Below, in pieces: positions 24,901 to 37,223 of a stretch of 64,000 nucleotides of DNA. Position numbers and translations under genes: made by a program. Every line of letters starts with the position of its first letter. Positions within the stretch are counted from its first letter, which is position 1. Source of the stretch: Diplosphaera chodatii (lineage: Eukaryota > Chlorophyta > Trebouxiophyceae > Prasiolales > Stichococcaceae); the NCBI GenBank assembly GCA_032358165.1, contig JAALGY010000038.1:868001-932000 (forward strand), written 5' to 3'. The notes beneath the pieces are model-generated. The model saw only the letters and a program-made list of their open reading frames with translations, was not told where the DNA came from and did no database searches.

Positions 24901-27900
24901 GCGATCAGGACGCCGCCGAGTGTGGCGACCTCTTCCTCCAGGTGCTGCTGCAGATGCAAACGACCGTCGCTGCATGTGATGCCACAGCACCTGTAGTCTC
25001 TGGCAATGTGGGCTTTCCGGCAAAGACAGCCTTGCTGGGGCACGGGTGTCCGTGAGTGCCTTGGGTTGCAGCCACTCCTGAGACGTGCTGTCTGCTGGCC
25101 AGGTCGCAGAGCTGTGGCTGTCGCAAGGCTGCCATGCGGAGGCACTCCCCCTGCTGCAGGTGCCCTGCGGTGCCCTCCTGCTGTGCACGCCCGCGGCGAC
25201 GTACGCACTCCAGATGCACCACCATGCAACTCGTTTAAAAGGCACCGCGTGATCTATTTAGCACGTAAGTTTGCAAAGCAGGCCTGCGCATGCGTAGGCA
25301 GTGCGGAACGGCAACAGCGATCTGGACGGGCCGCAGCTGTGGGCGCAGCTGAGCGAGTGTCTGCAGGCGGTTGGGGACACCAATGGCGCCATAGCCACAT
25401 ACCAGGACGTCATAAGTGGTGCGTACACCATGAAAGCAGATAAAACTGGCGTGTCTAGGTTTGATGCCCTCGAGAACAAGCTTGGGCCCGGGCTGCGATC
25501 ATGGCCAATTCAATCAATGTGCAGGTCTGGAGGAGGGAAGTGCAGAGTTCATGGAAGCATCGCTGGCACTGGCAGACCTGCTGTTCAAAGTGGGCCACGC
25601 CGATGCTGCCTCGCAGCTGCTGCTGGGTGGGGGCGGTGGTGTGGTGAGCCCGCAACGAACTGCTGTGCTGCATTGTCATGCCTGAAGCGCGCATGTTTTG
25701 GTGTGACAACTGCAAACGCAGCACAGCAGTTGGTGAGGTTGGCATGCGCTTGACTTGCGATGCAACAATGCCTGCTCCTCAACTCCACAGCTGGCTCAGC
25801 GCCGTTGCGTGCATCTGCAGGGCCCCAGTCAAGGGCAGCCGGGCGAGACGTTACCCGCCGTGATGAGGCGAGCCCACCTCCTGATGCAGCTTGGCCAAAG
25901 CGAGCCCGCTGTCCAGGTGACACCACCCCTCAGCAGGACCTACTGCCAGACGCGAACAGCTGTGGGTCGGGCAGGTTACAGGCATGAAAGCCCAGGGTGG
26001 CTGAACGCTGGCCCCCAGCTTGCCCCACCATGCTCGCTGTTGCTGTGCTGCTCAGCAGAGCGAGCGAGTTGCGCCCTGTGGTGCCCAGCCACTCTGGCTG
26101 CTACCCCGCAGACAACCTGGCCGGCTGCGGTGACAGGTGGTGCGGCCCGCGCTTGCTTCAGTAAGTCGTGAGCAGCACTGCAGAGGTGCACGTGTTTCAA
26201 ACACGTGGTTGCAGGCGGCGCTGGTGGACGCGGTGCTGCCGGCGGTGTCGGCGACGGTGCGGCACTTTGAGGCCGCCTTTGCCGCCACCAAGGACCTGGA
26301 CCCGGCGGTGGCCAAGGCGCTGCGCCGCCGCGCCCGCCGCACCATGGCCCAGCAGCCCGGCGAGGAGCTGGACACCATGTTCAAGGCGCGCGCTCTGTGC
26401 TCACACATCGGTGCTGTCCCAGCACCGGCGGCACCTGGCACCACCGTTTGCCTGTGTGCACTCTGCAGCCAAGTGGCACTACTTCAGCATGGCTCTGGGC
26501 CGCTAGTCTGTGCGGTGCATCCTGCGATGCATGATTCAGCACGACAGACATGTAGGCACACGCGCGCTGGCTTGCAGCGTCCCAAGGAAGGGTTGCCAGG
26601 GTGCCGTGTGCTGCCTCCTGCCAGCTGACTCCAGGTTGCATGGTTTGAAGAGCCCAGTGTGCGACTCTGACGGTGGCTGATTGCAGGGGTGGCAGACGCG
26701 CGATCGGCGAAAGCCGCACATCAAGAAGGCAGACGAGGAGGCGGATGCACTTGCCGCACAGCTCACGGATGCAGATACAGAGGGTAATGCGAAACTACCT
26801 GCAGATGGCATGCTCATTTCTTGTGCTCCTCTGTCAGGCCACATCGTGACGATGGAGGTATCGTCAGCATGAACAAGGCCACCTGCAGCACTGGTTTGCC
26901 AAAGTTGGGCCGCACCGCTGGTGCGCCAGGTGAGGGCGATGACGAGGCGGCGGTGCTGCTGGACGTGCTGCGGGACGATAAGCAGTTCGAGGTGCTGGCG
27001 GCGACGCTGCGGGCGCTGGTGGCCACCGGCCAGCCCGCCACAGCCGCCGCCCTGTGCACCGCCTGCATCCAGCTGTTTGGCAAGTGCGTGGCTTCGACCC
27101 CCCTCAACACTGTGCCTGACACCTGTGCCGAGAGTGGCAATGGGGAATGTCAGGTGTAGTGAAGCCCAGTCGCAGGCTCAGCAGCGTGTGCGGAGGCTGC
27201 TGCCAGTCAGCAGCCGCAGGATGCTGTGGCCCTGCGGTACCGTCCAGCTGTCGGCGTGCCGTGCAGGCGGTGGGCGGACAAGGGGAAGCGGGACAGGGTG
27301 CGGCTGGCGGCGGCGGAGGCGGAGCTGGCGGCGGGGCAGCCTGCGCGCGCCCTGGAGCACCTCAAGCTGGCGGCGCCCCGCTGGCCGCGCTCCCGCCGCC
27401 TGTGGGCGCTGTTCTCCAGGTGGCGCTCCCAACCCTCGGCAGCACGCCGCAGCCGAAGACGTGGCGCTCCACGCTCCTCTGCGGCCCCCGGCAGCACGCC
27501 GCAGCGAATGGTGGTTGGCCGCCCCGTGCGGCCGCTGGCTTGGTGGTCACACTGCTCGTCGGTTGCAGCAGAGTCCTGGGGGCTGTGTTCTCAGGATGAA
27601 CCAGGCGCACTGGCACGCGCCATGACCCCGAGCTGCAGCCGGTACTGCTGCAGGATCCTGATGACAATGGGCGCTGTGGCGCACACCACCAAGTTCATCC
27701 GCAGCCAGCGCATGAAGCACCCCGACTCGGAGCCCCTCATGCTGCTGCTGGGCCACTGTTACTCCAGCGCGGTGGGTCCAGCATCGCATTCTGCTCGCAC
27801 CGACCACGCGGCACTGCAACCAGTTGCTGGGCACCAGTATATGCAAAGCATGAGGGTGTTGCGCCCCGAGGCACAGCGCAGCAAGCGGTCTTGGCGCAGG

Positions 27901-28742
27901 GGTCCTTCGCGGAGGCGCTGAACCAGTACTTCCACGCCTACCGCCTGCTGCCCACCGAGCCGCTGCTGGCGCTCAGCATCGGCATCGCGTTCTGCAACCT
28001 GGTGCTCGCGCGTGCATATATGTTGACATTGACGGTGCTGACCGCTGCAATTCGCACGCCAGCCACGCCAACATGTACCTGTACTCAGCTTGGCATACGT
28101 CCACCACCAAAGCTGTCCGCTCTAAGCAGTTCAGTTTCTGATCGGTTGCACCGATGTTCAGCCAGCTTGCCTCGGCCGCAGGTGATGTCGCGCAAGGTCG
28201 AGGACCGTCACTTTGCAGTCGTGCAGTCCTTTGCCTTCCTGCGCGAGTACGGCAACCTGCGCGGCCACCCGCAGGTGACTGCCCTGTCTTCACTGTACTG
28301 CTCGTCTGTGAAAACCCCTGAAACCCCAGGTGCAAGGGAGAGTGCAGTGGCATCACTGCGGTCGTGAGCACCAGCCAACGCAACGAGCACCCGCCCTACA
28401 GGAGGCAGCATACAACATGGGGCGCGCTGCACACCAGCTCGGCCTGCTGCACCTGGCCGTCCCGCTGTACGAGCGCGCCCTCAGGTGGGGGCCCGACTAC
28501 GGCCGCCTGCACGCCCTGCATGACCACGAGCGCAGGCTGGCTGCACTGCATGCAGCAGCACGTCGAGCTGCATCCCGACGAGCTGGATGGTGACCGAGTG
28601 TGGCGGCGTCTGCTGCAGCGAGGAGCACAGGGAGGGTGCCGACATGCGGCGGGAGGCGGTGCATAACCTGGCCCTGATCTACCGCAAGAGCGGCGCCCCC
28701 AACCTGGCGCGCGACGTGCTGCGCGCCCACTTCACGGTCTGA
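21964..28742 (+). CDS. TFIIIC TPR subunit (GTF3C3 / tau131 type)
   Basis: The ATG at 21964 starts an acidic region (MASNDHDEEFALLESDNDAS), as in yeast Tfc4 and human GTF3C3. A basic stretch GQRKGRRRGRRA follows. Tetratricopeptide repeats come next: MSKEAEELYGQATLLYAKNR, then ALELCTEVIRLAPNTTDAYL with IGSIHEAMGSPRKALDFFMI, LWRRLAKMSSDQGFMRQAIY, IKGFQKILEARPYETETAKT and KARQVLEQFLAKHPEAADAT. A second TPR array follows near 27.2-28.6 kb (QEAAYNMGRAAHQLGLLHLA). The end (REAVHNLALIYRKSGAPNLA...LLRAHFTV-like) matches the family C-terminus. The subunit helps TFIIIC bind tRNA and other Pol III promoters and recruit TFIIIB. It is the longest and most intron-rich gene here, with 20 or more exons, so individual junctions are not all secure. 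Confidence 0.82.
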
Positions 28743-29180
28743 AGTGATTCTGCACTCTGACGGGTGATGCTTGGTCGGCTGGGAGGACAACTTGTCATGG
28801 CTGGCGTGTTGCCTTCAGATGCCGAGGTGTGGCTGGAATTTGTTGCAAGCAGAAGCGGCTGCAGCCCATTTACGCGGAACTGCTGAAGTTCAGTGCCTAA
28901 CTCACTCCCACTCATCCTATACGTACCTCATGAGTACACCACAAAACGCAATCATGCCAGGATGCTGGCATGTAAAACATCAAAGACTCTGTACAATTTC
29001 TTGGGCACAAAACGGTGACACCATGACACACTGACACCAACGTGCCCCTGCCAGCCTGTGCTGCTGTGCCTTTCTGCGCGAAATGTCTCATGCATGCGGA
29101 AGTGAGGCACCTCGAATAGATGGACCGCCATCATGCTCGCACACTGATCGCCCCACCCACAGCCGAGCAATCAATGTACA
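28743..29180. other. Convergent 3' intergenic region
   Basis: About 440 bp separate the stop codons of two genes that end facing each other. I see no coding frame, RNA gene or repeat. Confidence 0.4.
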
Positions 29181-31481
29181 TCATCGGCGTGCTGGCTTTG
29201 GGCCGCTGGGCAACTGCTGCATTGCGGCCGCGATCGTGACGACCTGTGGGCGCACTTGCGCCTTCAGCTGTGACGGCGCCATCCGCAGCGCCTCCTCCGC
29301 TGCAGCCCATGTTGCCGCTGCACGCTGCATCGCTGCTTGGGCTGTGGCGCTGCCATCGTTGCAGGCTGCTGCGGCCACAGACGCTACTGCTGTGCAAGTC
29401 GCCCTCAGCAGTGGGGCGGCATCTGCCGCACGCATCTCCAGGGCCGTAGGGAGGGCGAACAGCAGGGCCTGGACCGCACGCGCCTGCAGTGCCGCCTCGC
29501 GCAGCTGCAAACCCGACGCGGCATCACCGGTTGTGACTGCGTTGCCCGCTGACTGTTGTCCAGCCAGCAGCATGGTCGTCAGAATGTCCACGCCGGTAGC
29601 CACCACACGCCGCCGCTGCTCTGCTGCTGGGGCGGCCGCCTTGGCCGGCTTGTCGCCGGGGCCAGGGCGCCACTGCACGGCATGCATCATTGCAGCGGCT
29701 GTTGCCGCCGCGACCGCAGCCGCTGTGTCCTGCTGGACAGCCGCAGCCCCGCGCGCGGCCGCCTGCTGCTGCCCCTCCAGCCACCCCGCGGCCGCGAAGA
29801 TGGCGTTGCAGGCCGAGGGCGCTGCTGAGGCACCTGCCGCCTGGTCGGGCGCCGGCAGCGGCCATCGCAGGTATGCGGCGAGCGCAGGCAGGGCGCCCTC
29901 TGCAGCGAGGTAGGCCACAGGGTCCCTGCAGTGACGAAGGGCGCGAGCATCGGCTTGCGTGCCCGCAGCCCATCTCAAGTGAGGTCCAGTTGCGTGCACT
30001 CGTGCCATGGTCGGCCACCATTCAGCATGTGCGACATGTCGTGCCTGCCCACACCTGCGCAGCCACCGCGAGCTGTGCTGGTTCGTGAGCTGCAGGCAGG
30101 TGTCGGCCAGGAGGCCGGCTGCACTGCCTGCCAGGCGGGCCAGCTGGCCGAGCAGCGGCTCCTGCTTGCAGGCGCTGTTGCCGCACAGCGGGGCCCTGGT
30201 GGGCAGGCCCAGCAGCCTGACGTCGCCCCCAAACCTGTGCTGACAGCAACATGCAATGTGGGTGTGAACGGTTCAGCACAGCTAGTGCTGGAGGCTATGG
30301 CTAGCAGCCTGTTTTGCACATGTGACACGACCTGCTGTAGGCATGCACATCAACGGACGGAGGACCCACCATGTGTTGCACTGCTGCAGCACTGCAACAG
30401 GCAGCGCCACGCGGTTGCGCAGGCTGGCACGGCCAGCTGCAGTTGCTGGCACTGCATCGCATGCGCATCGCAGCAGAAGCGCCATCGCCGCCGCCTGTGC
30501 AGGATCGCAGCTACTGTCAGCCTTGGCATGCACTTGGCACTTCCAGCCATCATCAGCATGTGGCCTGACAACAATCAACACCACATCATGTAGGAACCCC
30601 GAGAGTGAAGTTTGTGCGCATACATCATAGATCACCTGGGGAAGCAGGGCCTGCACACCCAACAACGTCTGCCCTGCCGCTGTGACGCACCACTGTCGCA
30701 GCTCGCAGGCAGCGTTCAGAGCCACGCTTGCCGGTGCAGATGCTGCGGTCGCCGGCTGCACCAGCGGTGCGGCCGCCGACGCAAGCGACCCCGCCTGCAG
30801 CACTGCCGCTGCCAGGGCGGGCCGCTCGCCCGTGTGTTGCGCCGTGGCCTGCAGACGCCACAGCAGCGGCGCGGCCTGGGACGGCTGCAGCGACGCCCCG
30901 TGCGTGTGCAGGGCGGCGGCTGCGGCCAGGGCAGCTGCCAGCGCCGCAGCCAAGTCATCTTCCGCCGCATCCCCGCTGTCCGGCTCCGGCTGCGCCCCGT
31001 GCTGACGGGCCTCCGTCTGCCGGGCCTCCACTGCGTCACCCAGCGCCGTGCCGCAGCGCTCTGCCAGCTGCAGCGTGGCCGCGAAGTGCGCAGGGTCTTC
31101 CGCCAGCGTCACCCACAGCTGCCGGCTGTCGAGCCGCAGCCCGCTGCCGGGTGACAGGTCCGCCACCAGCTGCGCGATCGACCGCGCGACCCGCAGGCGA
31201 GGCTCCGTGTCCAGCGGGGCAGCTGCTGCAAAGGGGACTGCGTGTGACAGCGCTGCCGCGGCAAGCTCCATGGCCGCAGCCGCCTCCCGCCCGGCGCCCG
31301 CCCGCAGCGCTGCAGACGCCAGCTCGGGTGCCACGTGGGCGTGCGAGGGCTGCAGGTGCGCTGCGACGCCTGGGCGTCGCAGTGTGGCGGCGTACCGTGG
31401 CGTCAGGCATGCCAGCAGCATGTCATCGGCGTGGGCTCCTGGCCTACTCGCCCTGAGCCCCTGCTTGTGCACCCTGCCAGT

Positions 31482-31513
<32 letters not shown>

Positions 31514-32187
31514 TGCTGTCAGCCTGGGACTTTCTGCCATATGGGCACTGCAGGTCGCCACCGCTGCCCCAGCGCGCATGCACGGAGATGAGGTGCACAG
31601 CTACGCAGAGCACCAGCGCTTGGTTTGCCGGCTTCTGCAGGATCTCAGTCAGTGCTGCCATGTGGACCATGTGCTGATGAAAATCCACATCGTCGATGCC
31701 CCTGCAGTGTGCCTCCTGGATCCTGCAGCAGCAGGACTCCCGGGCGCTTGTCAATATGGCATCGCTACATGTATCGCCACCCAGGTGACAGGCACCAGAC
31801 AGTGTTGGCTGTGCAGCCAGCCATTGGTTACCTCTGCTGTACCAGATCCGGATGCTGTTTTGCCTCTTCTGCGGTGTGCTGCTGAAACTCAATCATCTGC
31901 ATCTGTATGAAGCTGCAGCCGTGTGCTTTCGCCAGCGCGGCGGTATGTTCCACCATTAAGTCAGCATGCTCCCGATTGCTTTTTACACGCTCCGCCACAT
32001 GCCTTTCGATCAATTCAGCATAGGACCTGTCACGAGCCACATACCACGGTGCTTCGCTTTACTTGCAATCGGCTTCTACCGACATGCAGAGGTCGAGTGC
32101 AGAGGCAGAGCAGATGCAGCATATGACGGTTCACCGCTGCTGCACGCCTTGGGCGAGCCGCGTGGCAGACGTTCTTTGCTTCCCCAT
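29181..32187 (-). CDS. Large alanine-rich hypothetical protein
   Basis: A short first exon from the ATG at 32187 (MGKQRTSATRLAQGVQQ) joins in phase 2 to SYAELIERHVAERVKSNREH...HPDLVQQ. That joins at a GTAACC donor to IQEAHCRGIDDVDFHQHMVH. The frame then runs through a long exon. That exon holds a (Ser/Ala)-Gly-Gly repeat and alanine/leucine-rich helices such as MELAAAALSHAVPFAAAAPL. A later exon contains PTRAPLCGNSACKQEPLLGQ, and the last ends QLPSGPKPARR. The 'CGN.AC' element resembles a motif I recall from long Ala-rich chlorophyte proteins of unknown function, where a MYND finger can follow. No MYND finger is visible here. I cannot propose a function. The Ala-rich helices suggest an alpha-solenoid-like scaffold. 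Confidence 0.55.
31478..31514. repeat. Short tandem GC-rich repeat in coding sequence
   Basis: GCTGCCGCCGGC-type 12-mers repeat about three times. On the minus strand they encode Ser/Ala-Gly-Gly units in the alanine-rich protein. This is low-complexity coding sequence. Confidence 0.7.
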
Positions 32188-33021
32188 TGTGAGGCGTTGC
32201 ACTGCAAGCGTGATGCTGCTCTGCTACTGCATGGCGAAATTGCTGTCAGCAAGTCACCACGGCATAGCCCGCATGTTCACGAATTGCTGCTGCAACATCC
32301 GCTGCGATAGGCTTGTGGCTGTTCTGGTTGATCCGGCTGACTGCATGCGCTGCGTAACAACGTGGCTGCACCCGCAAACGATAGTTGCATTTGCACCCCC
32401 ACCGTGCACATGTCACCCGACCGGGTGTCGCCTGCTCAGGAAACCTCATCGGATACAAGTTCAGCGCTTGTGTCATTAAATGACAGGATGAGACGCTGCA
32501 ATGCACGATCATGCGCGCTGGACATGCACCTGGACGCAGACAACAGTCCAGGAAACTTGCCCCAGGGCTGGTCCCATGTTCATCATTCACAACCTCACAG
32601 GCACCAATGCTTGCGTTATCCAGTTGGCAAACCTCTGGTCAGGACAGCACTGGCTTCACAGCACGCCTCATTACATCTGTGTATACCTCAGCTAGGGTAC
32701 ATACGAAGCAAGCTGCACCCTGAGCAGCGCACGACACTGCGCATCGATGCCATCTGAATGCCCCAGGCCGCAGCATCCTACCGCTCGTCAAACAAGTACA
32801 TGTCAACCTCACTCTTCCTAGATATCGTCAGATGTCATGTTTGCAGCTTGCAATCGCCAGGCTGGTCACGGTCCTGGTCTCCGCCCTGAGCTAGTGTCTG
32901 GGATACAGCTGGGGGCAGCTGGCCTGCCGTCGATGCACACCCATACTGCAATTGCTGCCTGGCGCAATACCCTCTGTCGTACGTCATATCGGTGGAGCTT
33001 GTCCTGTGCCTATGCAGCCCC
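32188..33021. other. Intergenic region between two minus-strand genes
   Basis: About 830 bp. A minus-strand stretch near 32290 reads HKPIAADVAAAIREHAGYA and could be a stray upstream exon of the alanine-rich gene, but it has no matching donor that I can defend. The rest shows no coding signal. Confidence 0.35.
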
Positions 33022-36000
33022 TCACTGTGCCACGCTGAGTGGCTGCTGCACGAAATGCTGATCCCCACTTCCACCCAGCCTGGCTCTTTTGGCACCCCCA
33101 ATGATTGGCGTGACGCCTACAGCTGAGCCGCTGCTTTTCGTCGCTTCGTTACTGCGCTTGTCGAGGGTGCTGCCATGCGGTTGCAGCCCGTATGGCTGCA
33201 TCGCTGTGTTGCTGCCAGCCTGCTGGGTTGCAGCATGACCCTCTGGCAACTGATCAAATGCCGCTGGGCCTTGCAGTGCTCTGGCACGCTGTCCTTCCAG
33301 TAGGTCGCCAGCACTGCCTGCAGCTGTAGCTGCTGTTGCGTGTGCTGATGTTGCTGTGTACACGTGGCGCTGCCCCTCAAATCGTGGTACCTGCATGGGC
33401 ATGTCGTGATCTTCAGGTGTAAGGGGGCAGAACAAGCCAATCCACACCTCAGCGGCGGATTCGTGGCAGGCTATCACATGTGCATGCAGCTTGACAAGCT
33501 CAATATCCTCATTGTGTTGCCAAGCAGATGCTCTGTGCTTGCCAGCAGCTCCTACCGTGGTTGTGTCTTCGTCAAAGTGTGCGTCTCTCCCGTTGAGGTG
33601 GTGACCTGCACCTGTTTCGGCTGATGCGTCGGAGCCGCCTGCTGTCACCAAAGTGCTGTGGCCGTTCGGCAGCGACACGACATCGTGGCTGGCGTGCTTG
33701 CTTGGTGCTGACATGGTGACTGTGCCAGACAGCGCAGCTGTTGACACAGCCGCCTGCTGTGCGCCCGCTGTTGCCTGACTACGCGCACTGCTGTGGTCTG
33801 CTGCCTGTGCCGTCGACTGCTGGTGCGGACCTGCCGGGGTGATGAGCCCGGCGCGCACGACATCTTGCAGCGTCAGCCCACTGCTCATGGCGGCGGCCGT
33901 CACTGGTGCTGCGCCTGCTGCTTCTGCGCTGCCGAGCTGCATGGCGGATGCCGGTGGGATGTACGGGGGCAAGCCTCTGGCCACGACAGCAGGCGCGAAT
34001 GGGCCCAGACCGCTGCCCACGCTGTGCAGCCCAGGGGCCTGCCACGCGCCCGCCTGCTGCAGCTCGGCAGCGGTCGCTGAAGCGGCGCGCGACATCGGCA
34101 GTGGCTGCGAGAACCAGCCCGCCGGCAGGCCGGGCGGTGACAGCGCCGCCAGCGTGGACAGCGGAGACTGCGTGCCGGGCCAGGCGCCGCTGCCGGGGCG
34201 CGCCAGGTCCCCGGGCTGCATGAACGCGCCCGCTGGCGAGGGGAACAACGAGCCGCCAGACGCCTGCATGCATCAGCATTTGCCATGATGTCATCATCGT
34301 TTTTGCGTTGTCCGCAGCGCTGGCCGCTGACACATGTGTCTGCTCCTTGTGCAATGACCCAGACATGCACGCTGCTTCCTGATCCATGGCTGCACATGAA
34401 GCCCTTCTGAACAAAGCAGCTCGCCTGCATCAGCGCCGTCCAAGGCGAGTTGGCGGTGTCCAGGGGGCTGCTGGGCTGCGGCGTGACGAAGCTGCGGGCA
34501 ATCGGCCGGATGAGGCGCGCATGCCCGTCCCCCTCGGCACGATCAGCGCTGCACGCCTGGACAGTATAAACGGGAATATGGTAGTAAGTATACAGTAGTG
34601 CTGCGTGATGAACAAGCTGTAACATGGTGCGGGGCCAGGCCTGCAAACATGGCGCCAGCAACACAGGGAAGCTGCAGGTTGCTTCTGCGCACCCTGCGGA
34701 TGGGCGCCGGCTGTGCTGCTCGTGGGACTGGTGCCTGCACATGTACATCAGCGGAGAGGCTTCATCTCAGATATCAGGCAATGCTGGCCATCCTGTGCAG
34801 CCTGTGACATCCGATACATGCATGACATGAGCCGCCACTTGACATATGGCAGCGGCAGCAGGGAGCACACCTGCGTGACATCGCTGCGCGCGGACAGCTG
34901 CGGCACAAGCTGTTGGCGCTGCACAACGACAGCGAGGCCGTTGGGGGCCTCGGGCGCCGCCACGACCTCGTAGGACAGGAAGCGGATGCCAAGGTCCATG
35001 TCGCGGTTGACATACGACACCTGCGTGGGCCGCTGTGAGGGTCACATACCATGCGACAAAGACTGCAGCATGCAATGGCCCAACACTCCTGACAGCAATG
35101 TCGCTCAGTCAGCCTACCTGGTGCAGGTCGCTGGACGGATCATACCCAATGACCTCGCCCAGCTTGTAATTGCCTTCGTTTTCGAACCTGGGACATAGAG
35201 CCGCTTGGTTTGACAGGTGCCAAGTCTGCAATTGCGTCGAGCCTGGTGTACTGCAGCATATCTGCTGTGGTTGCCATGCAGATCATGATCCAAGGCTAGC
35301 AAGACTCACCAGATCTTGCAGTACATGCGCACGAGCTGCTGCTTGGTAAGTTGCAGGCGGCCAGCTGCAGCGCCCGGCTGCTGCAGGGGTGCCTGTGGGA
35401 GCGCTGGCACCTGTGATGCCTGCTGCATCGCCAGCAGCGCATGCAATGCCATGCCCGGCGGGGCGCTGGCGTGCTGCTGGGCGCTGTCTGAGATTGAACG
35501 TGCGATGGCGACTGCTGCTGGAATGACCCCGGCAGCGCCTGGTGCGCCGGACTTGGAGGGCGGGTCCAGCTCTGCTGCAGGTCCGTGTGCCGCTGCTGCT
35601 ACAGCGGTCGCGACGCCCGCAGATGCAGCACGCCGGGGGGCGGCGCGTGCTGGCACCGATGCTGCGCTGCCACTGCTGCCTGCCCTGTGGTTGCCCCGTG
35701 CTTGGGCCTGCTGCTTCCTGCTGCCGCTGCCACGACCGGCTTCAGAGTCGGGACGTGGCCGCGCCTCCTTTGCGATTCGCGCCACCGGCGGCGGCTCACC
35801 GCTCTCCTCGAGTAGCTTTTGCGGCACATAGCACCTGTGTGAGGCAGGCCCTGGTGGTTGGACTGGGCCCCTATCGCTGCAGCTTTGGCCTTGCTTGGCT
35901 TGCTGGGAGAGAGAGGGGACCAGAGCCCATGCAGAAAATGCTGGTGGCAGGAGTGACGGTCCTGCACCTCAAGCACCAGATGTTCGTGCCCGCAAAGTGG

Positions 36001-36240
36001 AAGAAGTGCGCCCTGTCCCGCACCAAGTCGCCCGCAATCTGCAGGCAAGTGGCACATGCTCACCACATAGCATCGACATCTGTATCTGCGCCATCAAGTT
36101 TGCACATGCGCATGCGTCATGACGGGTCTCACCTGCCCAAGTGGATTCTTGTTGCCCTCAAAGTTCCTCAAGCCCCTGTTGACGATCTCCCGAAGCATGT
36201 CGCTGATCGGCAGGCCCCTCCGGTAATCCTTCAGCACCTG
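33022..36240 (-). CDS. HARE-HTH / Tudor-like putative chromatin protein (5' end unresolved)
   Basis: Exons join in phase from about 36240 downward. The first reads VLKDYRRGLPISDMLREIVN, then GLRNFEGNKNPLGQ | IAGDLVRDRAHFFHFAGTNI WCLR | CYVPQKLLEESGEPPPVAR. This has the shape of a HARE-HTH winged helix ('VL...G.P......I..RGL....G..P...I...L..D...FF..AG...W.L'). That domain occurs in chromatin proteins such as ASXL and plant homeodomain-DDT factors. A basic, low-complexity linker follows. A small beta domain then reads FENEGNYKLGEVIGYDPSSD LHQVSYVNRDMDLG...LSYEVV, resembling a Tudor/Agenet module. The rest is disordered (Ala/Ser/Gln-rich), ending GDQHFVQQPLSVAQ. A role in transcription or chromatin is inferred from these domains. 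The start codon is unresolved; ATGCAG just before VLKDYRR is one option. Confidence 0.55.
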
Positions 36241-37223
36241 CATTTGCAAGTGCAAACTGTGACGCGTAGCTGATGCCAGCCCGAGCATCGCAACGTTGCA
36301 GGATATCGAGCAGGCTGATGTCAAAATTGTTCTACGATGTAAAGGGATCACACCAGACGCAGCGGCTCTGCAGACCGCACCTCCCACAGGCACCATTTGG
36401 TGCCGGGCTGCGACCTGTCCCTAGCGCCCACTGGATGCCGGGCATAGGGGTTTGGCGGCGCACACGCGCTGTCGGCCTCCGTATGAGGCGGCTCGGATGC
36501 AGTCTGGAATTCCATCCTGCCGATAGCCTGTACACCCCAGGCGTCAGCATTGCTCCCAGCCATGATGCTGCACACCAGGCAACGCCCTATCCCTGCACAG
36601 ACGCAGTGGCCCCGTGTGTCTCCCTTCACAGGACAGTATCAGAGCACCATGCGTTTCTGACATGGAGCACACCAGCTGAAGCCGTGGATATCTCGCCAGC
36701 TCCAGCCAGCTTGATGGGAGCAACCTCCATGCATTCCAGGTCAACACAGCAAACGCACTGTATCGCGCCCACCTCCATCGAAGGATAGATCGTCGCACCA
36801 GCGCTACAGAATCCAGGCGCCGCTGCCCATTGCTGAGCCCGGCTCACGCCGTAGACCCAACCCCAGTGGATCACGGGCCGCGGGCGTCGCGTCCGCGTGC
36901 AGCAGCAACCCCAGGCGCCGCCCCCAAGCCCAGGTCATAATCTATCCCCTAGAACCCCATCCCGATGACGCGGAAGGGTGCGCAGCTTGTCGATTGCCAC
37001 TGGTGTCGATTGCAACGCTTGACGCTTGTATCTGGGTCCCCCCTCGTTGGGTGCCGCATGCCTAGTCCTCGCGATCCACGCACTGATCATGCGCAGTCAG
37101 GCAGCACACCGACGCGTGCACTATCTGTGGTACCTCCGTGACAGATCGAGCACTAGCTTGGGTGTTGGAAGACTCACTGCAGAAGACTCACTGTTGCAGC
37201 CGAGCGGTGTAGATTGGATCAGC
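36241..37223. other. Region with possible upstream exons of the HARE-HTH gene
   Basis: On the minus strand at 36245-36335 the frame NNFDISLLDILQRCDARAGI looks coding, but it is out of phase with the HARE exon. At about 36380-36520 another frame (RMEFQTASEPPHTEADSACA) also looks plausible. I could not connect them. The right part should contain the promoter of the plus-strand gene at 37224. Confidence 0.3.

Noticed and set aside
34423..34425. A GC-AG intron in the HARE-HTH gene (ATGCAG|GCGAGC)
   Set aside because: A nearby GT (TTT|GTTCAG) also keeps the frame and no family alignment decides, so the unusual donor is not claimed.
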